A DNA stretch of 64,000 nucleotides from Meconema thalassinum (Eukaryota > Arthropoda > Insecta > Orthoptera > Tettigoniidae): contig OX336398.1 of NCBI GenBank assembly GCA_946902985.2, positions 234,318,556-234,382,555 of the forward strand. Reading direction: 5' to 3'. Shown here in pieces: positions 63,239-64,000 of this stretch. The position numbers were made by a program, and so were the translations under genes. The notes beneath the pieces are model-generated. The model was given only the letters and a program-made list of their open reading frames with translations. It had not been told where the DNA came from and ran no database searches. Numbering within the stretch: position 1 is the stretch's first letter; each line of letters begins with the position of its first letter.

Positions 63239-64000
63239 ATGTTAATGCATTTATTTTTAGCCTACTTTTCACATTTTGCAAAAATGAGGAAAAAGTAGAC
63301 ATGAGATCGGGCAAATGTGTGTCTGTCTGTCTGTCTGTCCTTCTGTCTGTCTGTCTGTCCTTCCGTCTGTCTGTCTGGCCGTGTGTGTGTCCCCCCTATC
63401 AACTCCTAAACGGCTGCAGCAATCGAAACAAAATTTGGTAGGAGTATACCTGAATATCTCACGGCCATATTTGAAAATGATGTCAGTGCGACCAACTGCT
63501 GAAAGAACGCAATTGAAATTTGAGCTCTATGTTGGATATCTCGGAAGGTATGAATGGGAGCTATTTGAAAATTGGCACACGTATAGATAATAATATTGCA
63601 GTTTAATTTCCAGGAGGCCATACATGGCCGTGTTGCCAAAATGATTATAAGCCTGCTGATAGGTCCAATATTTAAATGAATATAACTTCTACACTATCAA
63701 TTGGAAGTCAACCAAATTTCGTGTGTGCTATGTGTTCATAAACAGATATAAATGAGCGTATTCCTAAGATCCAACAGGGCTGCCAACTGTTAATAAATGC
63801 TCTCAATTTATTTTTTCAAAATACCAATATATCAGAAAGTATGCAAGCCGACAACTTCAAACTATGCACACGTATAGTACCTGACATTCTGTATTAATTT
63901 GGAGTAACTTATATACGTCAGTGCTACCAACATGATTCTAAGCCTGCTGAGAGGTCCAACTTTAAATACATGTAGCTTCTATACTATCATTTGGATTTCA
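63239..64000 (-). repeat. Right arm of the large inverted repeat, continues past the window
   Basis: Reverse complement of 61434-62173 at roughly 80-90 percent identity by eye, from TTTTTAGCCTACTTTTCACA inward of 63260 through the CTGT-rich run (63320-63390) to the last base. The last base pairs with about 61434, and the arm was still matching there, so the true end is outside the window. Confidence 0.9.

Overview
This is a eukaryotic, transposon-dominated stretch with no recognisable host gene. The mix of elements points to an arthropod, most probably an insect with a large genome: a BEL/Pao retrovirus-like element, DD41D and other Tc1/mariner-type elements, Jockey- and RTE-like non-LTR elements, several tRNA-headed SINEs, long purine-only satellites, and hAT-like ends. 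I cannot name the species. No bacterial genes, CRISPR array or authentic tRNA/rRNA gene was seen.

Layout. 1-11341 is a young BEL/Pao retrotransposon: most of the 5' LTR, primer-binding site, one uninterrupted 1,764-residue Gag-Pol gene, and a 3' LTR that was later split by a 905-bp Tc1/mariner derivative. 11.3-16.3 kb holds old repeats and non-LTR remnants. 16.3-17.4 kb is a 1-kb (GAAA)n array. 17.9-20.2 kb has a decayed transposon with a SINE inside it and a non-LTR tail. 21.3-23.2 kb is a 2-kb purine-only (GGAA)-type satellite. 24.8-25.2 kb is a hairpin-bearing repeat that recurs at 36.3-37.1 kb and, inverted, at 11.7-12.5 kb. 25.9-30.0 kb is a 4.1-kb element with inverted repeats of about 340 bp and a decayed gene of an unusual PIN-like protein family. 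30.4-35.8 kb is a hAT-like element split by a 4.2-kb Jockey/CR1-like element. 37.1-38.3 kb is a MITE split by a non-LTR tail. 39.9-46.3 kb contains four more non-LTR fragments and two SINEs with perfect target-site duplications. 47.8-53.7 kb is a 67-bp minisatellite, about 70 copies, with higher-order structure, split by a 1,246-bp foldback element. 54.6-57.9 kb has RT, RNase H and transposase remnants. 58.0-60.1 kb is a TA-flanked non-autonomous transposon carrying a SINE. 60.1-60.6 kb is another SINE. 61.4 kb to the window end is a large inverted repeat built of tandem units of about 285 bp.

The elements do not form a pathway; they form a stack of insertions whose order can be read from nesting and target duplications. 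The only gene that looks able to act is the BEL/Pao gag-pol. The non-LTR reverse transcriptase at 42.2 kb is open but 5' truncated. The most unusual items are the 4.1-kb PIN-like-gene element, the minisatellite whose monomer carries a 14-bp RFX X-box-like palindrome, and the related tandem/inverted repeat elements at 26, 41-44 and 61-64 kb.
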